Of a stretch of DNA of 64,000 bases, positions 52,609-61,876 are shown in pieces. Position 1 is the stretch's first letter. Every line of letters starts with the position of its first letter. This DNA comes from Methyloligella solikamskensis (GTDB lineage: Bacteria; Pseudomonadota; Alphaproteobacteria; Rhizobiales; Methyloligellaceae), in contig NZ_JBHTJO010000002.1 of NCBI RefSeq assembly GCF_042676065.1, positions 248,001 through 312,000 of the forward strand, written 5' to 3'. Under the pieces are notes generated by a model that made no database searches, had not been told where the DNA came from, and worked only from the letters and a program-made list of their open reading frames with translations. A program made the translations under genes and the position numbers.

Positions 52609-52638
52609 GGCGCGCGGTCAGCGCGGAAGACCCGCGCC
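52609..52638. terminator. Hairpin between convergent Anbu and phasin genes
   Basis: GGCGCG-C-GGTC (52609-52619) pairs with GACC-CGCGCC (52629-52638), a 10-bp stem with one bulged C and a 9-nt loop. There is no T run on either side, so it would need Rho or be only a weak terminator. Confidence 0.35.
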
Positions 52639-52665
52639 GACCGGCCAAGCCTGCATGAACGTGTC

Positions 52666-53418
52666 TTAGTTGCCGCCACCGGGCACGAACGTTCCGGGGC
52701 CGCCCACCGGACCCGAGCCGCCGGGGCCCTTGTTCTGATCGAAGCCGGAAGCGGCATTCTGCTGCGCTTCCTGGATCGCCTTGGCGGCCATCTCGCGGAT
52801 CTCTTCGATCTGCTTGCCGAAATTGTCCATCTGATGCTTCACGTGGTCCGTCTGGATCGACAGGGCCTGCTGGAAGTCGTTCGCCTCGGCCAGCTTCATG
52901 GCGAGCGCGAAATTGGCTTCCGCGTTGGCGCGGGTGATCTGGGAGATCTTGTCGTTCAGGCTCCGCATGCTGTCGCCCATGGGGCCGGCATTCGCCTCGA
53001 AAGTCCGCATCGCCTGCTCGCTGGTCGTCGCGAAATTCTCGAACGCGTAGCGGGCCTGCTCGATACCCATCTTCATCAGGTCCCGCACGGAGCCGGGCAT
53101 TTCCATCTTGTTGAAAGTGTCGTTCGCCATATCGTCCTTCCTTGTCTCGGTTTCGGCTGCAGTTTCGTTCGTTTCGCCTTTGTCCGAGGTTTCCTCCGGT
53201 CTTGCTGTGTTGAATGAGGTCGGCCGCACGTCGGGTGCGACGTTGCTGGCGGTCTCAGCTGCCGCTCGGGCTGCAGTGTGCGCAGCCTTGTCGGCTTGGG
53301 CCGCGGTCTCGGCGAAAGCGTCGCTCGCGCGAGCGGTCGCCTTCTCCATGGCCAGCAGCCAGGTGCTTGCAGGCCACCAAGCGGCCCAAACGAAGCTCCT
53401 AATCATCAGAGACAGCAT
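52666..53418 (-). CDS. Phasin family protein
   Basis: 250 aa in the longest form. The phasin_2 domain is in the C-terminal 150 residues: MPGSVRDLMKMGIEQARYAFENF, SEQAMRTFEANAGPMGDSM and AEANFALAMKLAEANDFQQALSIQTDH. A Gly/Pro-rich end follows. Phasins coat polyhydroxyalkanoate granules. An internal ATG at 53130 with ribosome site AAGGAAGGACGAT gives a classic 154 aa phasin. The extra 96 residues read like real protein (hydrophobic SFVWAAWWPASTWLL, then an Ala/Glu/Thr-rich helix), so the longer start at 53418 cannot be excluded. It stands alone, convergent with the Anbu operon. Confidence 0.85.
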   Translation of the reverse strand: MLSLMIRSFVWAAWWPASTWLLAMEKATARASDAFAETAAQADKAAHTAARAAAETASNVAPDVRPTSFNTARPEETSDKGETNETAAETETRKDDMANDTFNKMEMPGSVRDLMKMGIEQARYAFENFATTSEQAMRTFEANAGPMGDSMRSLNDKISQITRANAEANFALAMKLAEANDFQQALSIQTDHVKHQMDNFGKQIEEIREMAAKAIQEAQQNAASGFDQNKGPGGSGPVGGPGTFVPGGGN

Positions 53419-53672
53419 ATGCGCATCCCTCGAAACCGTCGACCGAGTCGCCGCGGCCTCACAACGGATCTATTGCAGTTCCTTGTCAGTCCCGTGTCGC
53501 AAGGCGCGACGGGCGTGATCTCGGCAATCATGTCCAAAGCCAGGAAAACCTAGACGAAAAGTGTTTCCAACCTCTCGCATGCCAGTCATTTCGGTGTCCT
53601 GTCTCTCCCTATTGCTAACAAGACCTTAGGACATGTCCGCTAGAACCGCGGCGGTCTAAGAGGAGAACGTCC

Positions 53673-54407
53673 GTGGTCAAGCTTGCGATCCATGAATTCG
53701 CGCCTTCGTCGGAAATCGACGACGCAAACGCCATGGAACAGTTTCAAAAGCAGTGGCGCACATATCAGAAGCTCGTCGATTCCGATGCGCTCTCTCATCA
53801 CGAGGTGGCGGACTGTCTTCACGGTGCGCTGACCGCGATCGATAAGCCCTTCAGTATTCTCGATATCGCCTGCGGCGACGCCGGCGAGATCAAGCATGTC
53901 CTGGCCGACACAAAGGCAAACCACTATCACGGCATCGATCTGTCTGAGCCCGCCCTGGAGCTGGCCGAGAAGAACCTTCAGGACTGCCCCTTCGAGATCG
54001 ATCTCGACCATGGCGACTATGTCGAAATGGTCGAACGCCGGCCTGAACCGGCCGACGTGGCCTGGTGCGGCCTTTCAATCCATCACCTCAAGAGGGACCG
54101 GAAGCGCGATCTCCTCACCGCGCTCCGCAAGACGACCGAACGCTTCGTCATGATCTACGAGCCCACCCTGAAGGAGGGCGAGACCCGCGACGGCTATCTG
54201 GAGCGCTTTCGCACGGTCAATCGCCCCGCCTGGACATTCCTTACGGATGAGGAGTGGCAGCAGATCAACGACCACGTCACCCAGTGCGACCTACCGGAGA
54301 CGGCGGAGACCTGGCTGGCGCTGGGGCGCGAGGCAGGCTTCGCGAAGGCCGCGGAAGTCTTCCACGACCGCACGGATTTCTATTCCATCTACCGTTACGA
54401 CGTCTGA
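53673..54407 (+). CDS. SAM-dependent class I methyltransferase
   Basis: 244 aa, soluble. A Rossmann-like methyltransferase core is visible: motif I ILDIACGDAGEIKHV (SAM binding), acidic motif HYHGIDLSEPALELAEKNL and motif IV-like ADVAWCGLSIHHL. The flanking helices (QFQKQWRTYQKLVDSD) probably shape the substrate pocket. The acceptor is unknown; no pathway genes lie beside it. It starts at GTG 53673 after a good AGAGGAGAACG ribosome site. It is convergent with the DNA ligase gene, 10 nt away. Confidence 0.86.
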   Translation: MVKLAIHEFAPSSEIDDANAMEQFQKQWRTYQKLVDSDALSHHEVADCLHGALTAIDKPFSILDIACGDAGEIKHVLADTKANHYHGIDLSEPALELAEKNLQDCPFEIDLDHGDYVEMVERRPEPADVAWCGLSIHHLKRDRKRDLLTALRKTTERFVMIYEPTLKEGETRDGYLERFRTVNRPAWTFLTDEEWQQINDHVTQCDLPETAETWLALGREAGFAKAAEVFHDRTDFYSIYRYDV

Positions 54408-54417
54408 GGACAGCCCC

Positions 54418-56007
54418 TCACCCCTCGATCATCTTCACCAGGGTCTCCAGCCGGTCCGCCTCGTCCGCCGGCTTGTCCCAGCGGATGCGGTGCACCCGGG
54501 GAAACCGCATGGCCACGCCCGATTTATGCCGCGTCGACGGGTGCACGGAATCGAAGGCCACCTCGAAGACGAGCTTCGGCTCCACCTGGCGGACGGGCCC
54601 GAACCGGTCGACCGTGTGGTTGCGCACCCAGCGGTCCAGCTCCTGGAGCTCGGCATCCGTAAAGCCGAAATAGGATTTTCCGACCGGCACCAACTCCTCG
54701 CCGCCATCGTCAGCCGGACGCCAGGCGCCGAACGTGTAGTCGGAATAATAGGAGGAGCGCTTGCCGCTGCCCCGCTGGGCGTACATCACCACCGCATCGA
54801 GGGTGAGGGGTGCGCGCTTCCACTTGTACCAATGGCCCTTCGGCCGGCCCGAAAGATAGGGGCTCGCCCGCCGCTTCAGCATCAGCCCTTCAATTCCCGT
54901 CTCCCGCGCGTTCTCCCAGAGCGCTTTCAGCTCGGCGATATCGTCGAAGGCAAGCGTCTCGGAGAGATCGGCCCGGGGCGGCTCGTGGTGCCCATACCAG
55001 GCCTCTAGCCGCGCCCGGCGCTCTTGAAGGGAGAACGCCCGCAGGTCCTCCCCGTCGTCATAGAGCATGTCGTAGAGGCGGATATGGGCCGGATAGCTCT
55101 TCAGCATGTTCGCCGTCACGGTTTTCCGGTTCAGCCGCTGCTGCAGGTCGTTGAAGGGCTGCACCTCGCCCTCGCGCATCACCAGAAGCTCGCCGTCCAG
55201 AACGCAATTCTCCGGCAGCCCCTCGAACACATCCGGAAAGGCGCCGGAGATATCGTCGCCTGTGCGAGAAAACAGCCGGTGCTCCCCGGCCATGGTGGAG
55301 AGTTGCACCCGGATTCCGTCCCATTTCCATTCCGCCTGGAAATCCTCCGCCGCGATCGTCTCAAGCTCGTCGTCTTCGATGGCGTGGCTCAGCATCAGCG
55401 GGCGGAAGATGGGAAGCTCTTCCACGTTGGGCCGTTCCGCCGCGCCGGACAGCCAAGCGAAGAGCTCGGGGTAGGGCGGCGTGAGCCCGTGCCAGACCTC
55501 CTCGATATCGTCGAGATTCTGGCCGGACCATTCGGCGAGCGCGGTCTTGGCGAGCCGTGCCGACACGCCGACCCGCAGGGCGCCCGTGATCAGCTTCAGA
55601 AGCGCCCAGCGCTCCGTGGCGTCCAGACAGTCGAGCCAGCGGGAGATCAGCCCGCTGGCTTGCGCGGCACTCGCCTGGGAAAGGTCCTCGATGATCGTCT
55701 GAAGCGGCGGGGGCGAGGTCTCCGCATCTGCCTCCGATCCCGGCCAGAGAAGCGCCAGGGTTTCCGCCGTATCGCCCACATAATCGCGGGAAAGCTTGAA
55801 CAGCACCGGATCGATCCGCCCTTCGATCATCTCCGTCATGATGCGCCGGAAGGGCAGGCGGAGCGACAGGCTGCCCGTGAGCACGGCCAGCGCCCAGCCC
55901 CGCTCCGGATCGGGCGTGGCGGCGAAGTAATCCGCCATGAGCCGCAGCTTGTCATTCCGGGCCGGCGTATAGGCGAGGCGGTCGAGCAGGGTGGCGAAGC
56001 CTCTCAC
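54418..56007 (-). CDS. ATP-dependent DNA ligase (ligase-associated cluster type)
   Basis: 529 aa. The N-terminal helical DNA-binding domain (about 1-200) precedes the nucleotidyltransferase domain. Motif I lysine is Lys228 in AEWKWDGIRVQ, with further motifs FSRTGDDIS, CVLDGELLVM, EGLMLKRRASPY and WYKWKRAPLTLDAVV, and a C-terminal OB fold. It seals nicks with ATP. This is the branch linked to a metallo-beta-lactamase exonuclease, as here. It starts at GTG 56007 after repeated GGAGG ribosome sites, overlapping the exonuclease stop. The helicase and phosphoesterase that often complete this cluster are not in the window. Confidence 0.94.
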   Translation of the reverse strand: MRGFATLLDRLAYTPARNDKLRLMADYFAATPDPERGWALAVLTGSLSLRLPFRRIMTEMIEGRIDPVLFKLSRDYVGDTAETLALLWPGSEADAETSPPPLQTIIEDLSQASAAQASGLISRWLDCLDATERWALLKLITGALRVGVSARLAKTALAEWSGQNLDDIEEVWHGLTPPYPELFAWLSGAAERPNVEELPIFRPLMLSHAIEDDELETIAAEDFQAEWKWDGIRVQLSTMAGEHRLFSRTGDDISGAFPDVFEGLPENCVLDGELLVMREGEVQPFNDLQQRLNRKTVTANMLKSYPAHIRLYDMLYDDGEDLRAFSLQERRARLEAWYGHHEPPRADLSETLAFDDIAELKALWENARETGIEGLMLKRRASPYLSGRPKGHWYKWKRAPLTLDAVVMYAQRGSGKRSSYYSDYTFGAWRPADDGGEELVPVGKSYFGFTDAELQELDRWVRNHTVDRFGPVRQVEPKLVFEVAFDSVHPSTRHKSGVAMRFPRVHRIRWDKPADEADRLETLVKMIEG

Positions 56008-57032
56008 TGATCCTCCTCCTCCTCGAACCCGATCAGCCGCAACGCCCGGCCGCGCTTGCCCGTCATCTGGATGTGATGGAGCAGCGCGTCCTCCTGGCCG
56101 TGGGTCACCCAGATCTCGCCAGCACCCGTCTCCTCGATGGTCTGCACCAGCTCGTCCCAATCGGCGTGGTCGGAGAGGACGATGGGAAGCTCCACGCCTC
56201 GCTGCCGGGCGCGGGCCCGCACCCGCATCCAGCCCGAGGCGAAAGCCGTGACCGGATCGGCCAGCCGCCGGGACCAGCGATCCGTGATGGCCGAGGGCGG
56301 CCCCAGCACGATCTCGCCCCGCAAGGTTTCCCGCTTCTCGCCCGTGGCGGGCCTGAGATCGCCGAGATCGATTCCGAAACGCTCATAGGTGGCGCAGGTC
56401 TCCTGCAGCGCGCCATGCAGCCAGATCGGCCGGTCGTAGCCCGCCTCGCGGAGCAGCTTGATCACCCGCTGTGTCTTGCCGAGCCCATAGGCGCCGACTG
56501 CATGGGTGCGCTCCGGAAACTGCTCCACGGAGCGCAGCAGCTTGCCGATCTCCTCGGCCGGATCGCCATGGCGGAAGACGGGGAGCGCGAAGGTTGCCTC
56601 GGTCACGAAGAGATCGCACGGCACCAGCTCGAACGGCGCGCAGGTCGGGTCGGCCTGGCGCTTGTAATCGCCGGAGACAACGGCCCGGACGCCCTCCCAC
56701 TCGATGACCACCTGGGCGCTGCCCAGCACATGGCCCGCAGGCGCCAGCCAGACGCTGACATCGCCAATCTTCAGCACCTCGCCATAGGCGAGCGCCTGGG
56801 GCGTCTTCGGCGCGCCGTCGCCGAGCCGCGTCTGCATTATGGCGAGGGTCTCCTCTGTCGCGAGGGCCGCCCCTAGGCCGGGCCGCGCATGGTCGGCGTG
56901 GGCATGGGTGACGATGGCTTTCTCGGCCGGACCGTGGGGGTCGATATGGAATCCACCGGGGCGGCAGTAGAGACCTTTCCGGTCGACCGCCAGCCAGCTA
57001 TCGAAGACTTTGGGCTGCATTGGAGACTGCAT
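56004..57032 (-). CDS. Ligase-associated DNA exonuclease (metallo-beta-lactamase fold)
   Basis: 342 aa. Metal ligands are in THAHADHARPG (HxHxDH), and further histidines and aspartates are in APAGHVLGSAQVVIEWEG, VVSGDYKR, VLSDHADW and VTHGQEDALLHH. The order matches the SNM1/Pso2-like exonucleases linked to bacterial ATP-dependent ligases, which trim DNA ends for repair. It overlaps the ligase gene by 4 nt and is upstream of it, so the two proteins are made together. ATG 57032 was used; ATG 57020 is an alternative. Ribosome sites for both are weak. Confidence 0.93.
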   Translation of the reverse strand: MQSPMQPKVFDSWLAVDRKGLYCRPGGFHIDPHGPAEKAIVTHAHADHARPGLGAALATEETLAIMQTRLGDGAPKTPQALAYGEVLKIGDVSVWLAPAGHVLGSAQVVIEWEGVRAVVSGDYKRQADPTCAPFELVPCDLFVTEATFALPVFRHGDPAEEIGKLLRSVEQFPERTHAVGAYGLGKTQRVIKLLREAGYDRPIWLHGALQETCATYERFGIDLGDLRPATGEKRETLRGEIVLGPPSAITDRWSRRLADPVTAFASGWMRVRARARQRGVELPIVLSDHADWDELVQTIEETGAGEIWVTHGQEDALLHHIQMTGKRGRALRLIGFEEEEDQ

Positions 57033-57217
57033 GGGAAGAACTTAGATAAGCTGGAACAGACAAAGAACAAGAGTAATCAGCGCGAGCATATAAGGTAACA
57101 ATGCAACCTAAGGGGAGTCTTCGGGTCCGTTAATCTTCATCGGTTGTACGAATCCGTGTAGCCACGTCCTGGTTGCCCTGCTCATAGTAAACGCCTGCGT
57201 TCGGGGGAGCGTTCGGT

Positions 57218-58036
57218 GTGAGTGGTGTCGTCATGAGAATCCGGCAGCCAGGTGCCGGACACCGGCCCATGAGGCTGGTGCGATTTTGCTTCTTGGGGGT
57301 GATGAGCCTCCGGGGATTAGCTCTTTGGGGATCCGTATTTTGCGCACTCGCCCTTTGGGCGCTGACCGTCTCCCCGGCCCACGCCGATCCAGAAAGTGTT
57401 CCCCGCGAGCCCACCTGGGAAACCTTCTCAGGCGTCGATATCACCGGCAATTCCGCCGGCACCTATCTCGGCGGCGGCACCGCCTTCGGTAAGAGCCTCT
57501 GGAAGCCGGGCTGGCGGGGCCGTGCCGTCGGCGGTCTCGGCCGCTATGACTACGAAAGTGGTGTCACGATCTATGACGGCCGTCATGGCTTCATCACTGG
57601 AATGCTGGGCTATCAGATGCAGCGGGGCAGGCTGACGGCGAAGCTCTTCGCCGGCGCCGAATATCAGGAGCATGTGATCGTGCCCTACGATCCCGGCAAC
57701 TCGGTCCAGGGCAGCGCCTCGGGCGTCCGGCTTCAAGCCGAAACCTGGTTCGACCTCACCCCACGCAGCTTCGTCTCGGTCGATGCGTCCTACGGCAGCG
57801 CTTTCGACGAATATTGGGGCCTCGCCCGCTATGGGTATCGCTACTCGCCCAAGCTTACCGTGGGGCTGGAAGGCGGGCCATTGGGAAACCGGGAATACGA
57901 TGGCGGACGCGGCGGCGCCTTCGTGCAGTTCCAAGTGCTTCGGACACAGCTCACTGTTTCCGGCGGTGTGACGGGCGACTATCTGGAAAGCACTGGCAGC
58001 GGCTATTTCGCGCTCAATGTCTATCGGAATTTCTGA
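57218..58036 (+). CDS. bcsS: Cellulose biosynthesis protein BcsS-like
   Basis: 272 aa. A long hydrophobic lead (MSLRGLALWGSVFCALALWALTV, signal ending SPAHADPES) precedes a predicted outer-membrane-type beta domain: GVDITGNSAGTYLGGGTAFG, GRAVGGLGRYDYESG, GMLGYQMQRGRLTAKLFAGAEYQ and the closing GYRYSPKLTVGLEGGPLGNREYDGG. This matches the BcsS family found in Rhizobiales near cellulose loci. No bcsA or other cellulose gene is nearby here, so the link to cellulose is from family only. The start is GTG 57218; ATG 57233 is a possible alternative. Confidence 0.78.
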   Translation: MSGVVMRIRQPGAGHRPMRLVRFCFLGVMSLRGLALWGSVFCALALWALTVSPAHADPESVPREPTWETFSGVDITGNSAGTYLGGGTAFGKSLWKPGWRGRAVGGLGRYDYESGVTIYDGRHGFITGMLGYQMQRGRLTAKLFAGAEYQEHVIVPYDPGNSVQGSASGVRLQAETWFDLTPRSFVSVDASYGSAFDEYWGLARYGYRYSPKLTVGLEGGPLGNREYDGGRGGAFVQFQVLRTQLTVSGGVTGDYLESTGSGYFALNVYRNF

Positions 58037-58618
58037 AAGAGCGGGGCGCGGTTGACGGGCGCCTGGACCCGCACGGGAGCCCAAAAGAGAAACGCACTGC
58101 CGACCCCGCTCGACAGTGCGCTTCTTGCCTCAAGGACCGTCAGAGTGAGCCGATAAACGGCTGATCTGGGCGGCCCCAGCCCTCTTTGGTCTCAGATTTC
58201 TGAGAGAAGGATGCTCAACTCATCTCACGCGAGCACGTTCTCTAAGGATCAAAATGACGCATCGGTCATCCCAACGCAAACCTCTCGATCACCCCGGAAT
58301 GCATTTTTGTCTCCGTGACGCTTCCGTCGTCTAACGGGATATAGGATGAGAGCTGATCGGCGCGGGAAAGAGAATCGGCGCGCGGGTCGGGGCGGTGCGC
58401 GAATGCGGGAAACAGCCGAAAGGCGATTCCGCAAATTTCATCAGCCCCGTAGAAAGCTACGGTCAAAAATCGCTTCCAGCTACGTGGAGGGGCGTGCCGG
58501 ATCGATCGGCCGTCGAACGCCTGAGACGAAGACAGAACGCGTCTTCAAGTGTGCGAGTATCGTCTGTTGCGGTTCAGTGACAGGCAAGCGGGAGCGTCAA
58601 AAATAATTCATGCCGCCG
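58037..58618. other. 582-nt intergenic region after the BcsS-like gene
   Basis: No convincing gene on either strand; short open frames here are Arg/Ser-rich and lack ribosome sites. A likely terminator lies at 58093-58120 (separate entry). Further right there is a small hairpin CCGTAG-AAAG-CTACGG (58447-58462) followed by TCAAAAA. A small RNA cannot be excluded, but no known family was recognised. Confidence 0.55.
58093..58128 (+). terminator. Probable terminator of the BcsS-like gene
   Basis: CGCACTG (58093-58099) pairs with CAGTGCG (58114-58120) around a 14-nt loop, followed by CTTCTTGC. It is 57 nt past the stop codon. Confidence 0.4.
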
Positions 58619-59848
58619 TCACGGGGCATCATTGCCCTCGTCGTCCGGCTCGGCACGATTGGCGGCCGTGCTGCGGCCCTGGCGCCACGCATCGAAGCGT
58701 TCTTCGACCTCTTCGCCGTGCTTGTCCCACCAGCCCTGATCGAAATGCAGCGCGTTCTCGAAGTTATCTGGTGCGGTGGGCAGGAAGCGCGCCATCTTCA
58801 CTCCCACGACCGGATGGTCTCCGACCAGCGGAATGGCCGACGGGCGCGCCGGGCCGTAGGCGGTGAGAGCTGCATGGGCGGCCAGCCTGTCGGGACGACT
58901 GGCGAAGGCGATGAACTCCGCCGCCTGCCCCTTGCGGCTGGAGGTTTTCGGGATCGCCCAATGGTCGAGATCGTAGATCTGGCCGTCCCACAAAATGCCG
59001 ACCTGAGACGGCGCCTCCACGGCGTTGCGGAAGATACGGCCCGTATAGGCGATCCCCATGGCCGCCTTGCCCTGACGGATCAGCCGTAACGGCGTGCCGG
59101 GCCGCGACCACCACACGATGTCGGTGCGGATCTTGTTCAGGGTGTCGAAGGCTCGGGTCTGTCCGGCTTCCGTGGCCAGCGTCGAATAGACTTCCGATGG
59201 CGGAACCCCATCGGCCATCAGCGCCAGCTCCATCGTGTAGCGCGGTCCCTTGGGCAGGGCGCGCTTGCCCGGGAAGCCTTCCGGATCGAAGAAATCCGCC
59301 GCCTTTGTGGGAGCCTTCCCCTCGAAGCCTTCCTTCTCGAAGACCACCGTCGCGGCCCACGCCACGCTGGCGACGCCGCAGGACGAAACAGCACCGTCAA
59401 TGAAGTCTGCCTCCACTGGCGTGGACGCCGTGGTTTCAGGCGCGGACGTATCGGGAGACTGTTGGTCCGGACCGCCGCCGCCGGCGGCCGGCGGAAGCTT
59501 CGAGACGTCGATGGGCGCGAGCAGCTCCGCATCGCACAGCTTGCTCAGCACGCCGGAGGAGACGTCGATGACATCGGCTGCGCCTTTCTTGGCGATGGCC
59601 TTCTTGATCGCCTGGAGGCTGCCGTCATAGGTCTCCGGCTTGATTGGGATGCCGGTGTCCTTCGTGAAGGGTGTGAAATAGGCGATGCGCTGGGAATCTT
59701 CATACGCGCCGTCCCACGTCACCACGGTCAGCGGATCCTCCTTCACCTGCACGGCGGGCGCCTGGCCCATCAGCACGGTCGAGACCGAGGCGGCGAGAAG
59801 CGCGCCGGCGGTCTTCCGCCACCGGGTCTGTGAGATCGGGCGGGTCAA
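58619..59848 (-). CDS. Extracellular solute-binding protein (PotD-type) with low-complexity insertion
   Basis: 409 aa. An N-terminal basic stretch and hydrophobic segment (AGALLAASVSTVLMG) act as signal. The periplasmic binding-protein core is recognisable: VVTWDGAYEDSQRIAYFTPF, GIPIKPETYDGSLQAI, ADVIDVSSGVLSKLCDAELL, FIDGAVSSCGVASVAWATVV-like, RQGKAAMGIAYTGR and WAIPKTSSRKGQAAEFI. This is the spermidine/putrescine-type family. Between SKLPPAA and ADFIDG sits a Gly/Pro/Ser/Thr-rich insertion of about 24 residues. It starts at TTG 59848, overlapping the AsmA stop as TTGA, so an AsmA protein and a binding protein are unusually coupled. Substrate unknown. Confidence 0.85.
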   Translation of the reverse strand: MTRPISQTRWRKTAGALLAASVSTVLMGQAPAVQVKEDPLTVVTWDGAYEDSQRIAYFTPFTKDTGIPIKPETYDGSLQAIKKAIAKKGAADVIDVSSGVLSKLCDAELLAPIDVSKLPPAAGGGGPDQQSPDTSAPETTASTPVEADFIDGAVSSCGVASVAWAATVVFEKEGFEGKAPTKAADFFDPEGFPGKRALPKGPRYTMELALMADGVPPSEVYSTLATEAGQTRAFDTLNKIRTDIVWWSRPGTPLRLIRQGKAAMGIAYTGRIFRNAVEAPSQVGILWDGQIYDLDHWAIPKTSSRKGQAAEFIAFASRPDRLAAHAALTAYGPARPSAIPLVGDHPVVGVKMARFLPTAPDNFENALHFDQGWWDKHGEEVEERFDAWRQGRSTAANRAEPDDEGNDAP

Positions 59849-61737
59849 TTCGGCGTAATCGGCTGAGAGGTTGCGGGCAGGGTCGCGGAGGGTGCCGTCC
59901 CATCCCGGCTGATAACCGGCGCGTCGATCGGGCCGCGCAAGGTCACCTTTCGCAGCGGCTGGGGCGCCGGCGGCTCGTTCGTCGAGGTCAGCGCTATGGG
60001 AAGCATCACGTCCCAGTCGAGACTGCTGCTGGCGAAGTCGATCTTCCCCGACCCGGAGACAGGACCTTGCGGCGTTTCCATGGAAAACCTCTGGCACCAG
60101 ATCTGCGCCGCGGCGATGCGGCAGCTCGCATTCAGACTGCCGAAGCTCGTGGCGGGGGCTGGCGCCCAGCCCACCTTCTCAATCGGCACGTCTTCCGACA
60201 TAAGCGACCCGACGTCGACGGGCAAGCTGCCATTGTTCGCGTCAAGCTCGATGCTCCCGCTCACCTGATGCAGAAAATCCCCCCAGCTTTGGCCCGTAGT
60301 CTTGAACTGACCTTTGAGATTGGCGCGCCCCTCCAAAGGCACATCCAGGGCGAAAAGCTGTAGGCAGGGGCTGGCATCGACCTGCTCCAGCCGGGCGGCG
60401 AAATCCGCATCGCGCGTGGGGGCGGTGAGGTTCAGGGTGAAGCGCGCGCTGGCGAGACCGCCGCAGAGCTCCAGATCGGCGATATCACCGATCACGATGC
60501 CGTCCTGGACGGCGATGGTGAAGGCGCCGCCGCCGAAGCGCAGATCCCGTGCAGCGATGGTGTTGGCCGAGAAGCGAAGATCCGCATCGGCAAGCTTCAC
60601 CATGGTCCAGTCGAAGATAGGACGCACCGGCTCCTGCGGTTCGAGATCCTCGGCGGGCGGAGGCGGTGCCGCGGCGGTTTCCGTCGAGGCCGTCTCCTCT
60701 TCCCCATCGTCCGGCGCGACAGTCTCCTCGACGGGCCCGAGATAAGGGTCGAGGCTCAGCGTGTCGAAGGCAAGCGTCGCCTCGACCCGGGGCCGTTCCC
60801 CGCCGAGCCCGATGGCGAGCAGCCCGCTCGCGCTGTTGCCGTCGATGGCGTAATGGCCGTCCTCGAAGATCAGCGTCCGGTCGCTCAGGCGAAAGGGACC
60901 CGAGAGGGAGATGTCCTTCAGGCCGGACCCGTCGAGATCGGCGATGTCGACCCAGCGCAGGAAGTCGCGCAGATCGGCGATGGTCGCGTTCATGGTGCCT
61001 TCCATGGCGAACCCGTGATCGAAAACGCCCGCTCCGTCGATGGTGGCGGAGAAGGGCGCAGACTCGATGCTGACATTGAGAGGCGAGGGCGTCTCGGACG
61101 ATGCCGTGCGGATGGTTTCCGCATCAAACCCCGTCTCGTAGGTGAAGCGCACAAGCTCGCCCTTCCAGACGAACGTGCCGAAGCCGTCCGTGCGCTCGCT
61201 TCCGTCGCCGAGATCGAGCTTCAGGGTGAGATTTTCGATGCGCGAGGTGGACGTCGGGCTGACGAACCGGACCGTCCCGTTCTTGGTGCGGAGCACATGG
61301 AAGGGACGCTTGCCGAGCATCTTGACCAGCGCGGCCTCTGCCCGGTGCCAGCCTTCAGGACCCGGCGCACTCGGCTGCTCGTAGGTGATCTCAGGCTCGA
61401 TCAGATTGATCGACTGCACCACCAGCCGCCCGAGCAGAAGATGCGGCAGGCTCAGCGCGATGCGGGCATGCTCGCATGTCAGCTCCGTCGGCAGGGTCGG
61501 GCTTTTCGGATTGCGAATGGTGAGGCCGCTGTCGATGGACAGGCGCGGGAAGTAGCGCAGCTCCACGGGACCGGTCAGCTCGACCTCGGCGCCGGTCCAA
61601 TGCTCCAGCTTGGCTGCGATCCGATCGCCGAAAGTGGATGTGTCGCCGATCAGCCAGGGCAGCAAGCCGATCCCGATCAGGCAGAGCCCCACGAGACTGA
61701 GCAGAAGCCGTTTCCATGGCAGCTGCCGCGGCTTCAT
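59845..61737 (-). CDS. AsmA family protein
   Basis: 630 aa. One N-terminal membrane anchor (RLLLSLVGLCLIGIGLLPWLI) is followed by a long periplasmic region of beta-rich repeats. The N-terminal AsmA signature is recognisable in HWTGAEVELTGPVELRYFPRLSIDSGLTIRN, and the C-terminal half in LKGQFKTTGQSWGDFLHQVSGSIEL. AsmA-type proteins are bridge-like lipid transfer or outer-membrane assembly factors. A Glu/Thr/Ala/Pro-rich linker lies at about 345-380. ATG 61737 follows GGAGTGC and is preferred to TTG 61752. It is translationally coupled to the solute-binding protein gene downstream and lies 139 nt from the permease gene. Confidence 0.88.
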   Translation of the reverse strand: MKPRQLPWKRLLLSLVGLCLIGIGLLPWLIGDTSTFGDRIAAKLEHWTGAEVELTGPVELRYFPRLSIDSGLTIRNPKSPTLPTELTCEHARIALSLPHLLLGRLVVQSINLIEPEITYEQPSAPGPEGWHRAEAALVKMLGKRPFHVLRTKNGTVRFVSPTSTSRIENLTLKLDLGDGSERTDGFGTFVWKGELVRFTYETGFDAETIRTASSETPSPLNVSIESAPFSATIDGAGVFDHGFAMEGTMNATIADLRDFLRWVDIADLDGSGLKDISLSGPFRLSDRTLIFEDGHYAIDGNSASGLLAIGLGGERPRVEATLAFDTLSLDPYLGPVEETVAPDDGEEETASTETAAAPPPPAEDLEPQEPVRPIFDWTMVKLADADLRFSANTIAARDLRFGGGAFTIAVQDGIVIGDIADLELCGGLASARFTLNLTAPTRDADFAARLEQVDASPCLQLFALDVPLEGRANLKGQFKTTGQSWGDFLHQVSGSIELDANNGSLPVDVGSLMSEDVPIEKVGWAPAPATSFGSLNASCRIAAAQIWCQRFSMETPQGPVSGSGKIDFASSSLDWDVMLPIALTSTNEPPAPQPLRKVTLRGPIDAPVISRDGTAPSATLPATSQPITPN

Positions 61738-61876
61738 ATTCGTGCACTCCAACTTGCTCGACGCTTGCGCGCGCGAAAAACGCTACATTAACAATGCTTG
61801 TAACCCGGATGGGATCGCAATAGCGAGCCCGGCCCCCGCGAATTATGACGGGGTCTACGCGCCAAGGCTGCAAAGT

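Noticed and set aside
58249..58606. Short open frames on both strands after the BcsS-like gene
   Set aside because: They are Arg/Ser/Pro-rich, have no ribosome sites or recognisable domains, and overlap one another on opposite strands.
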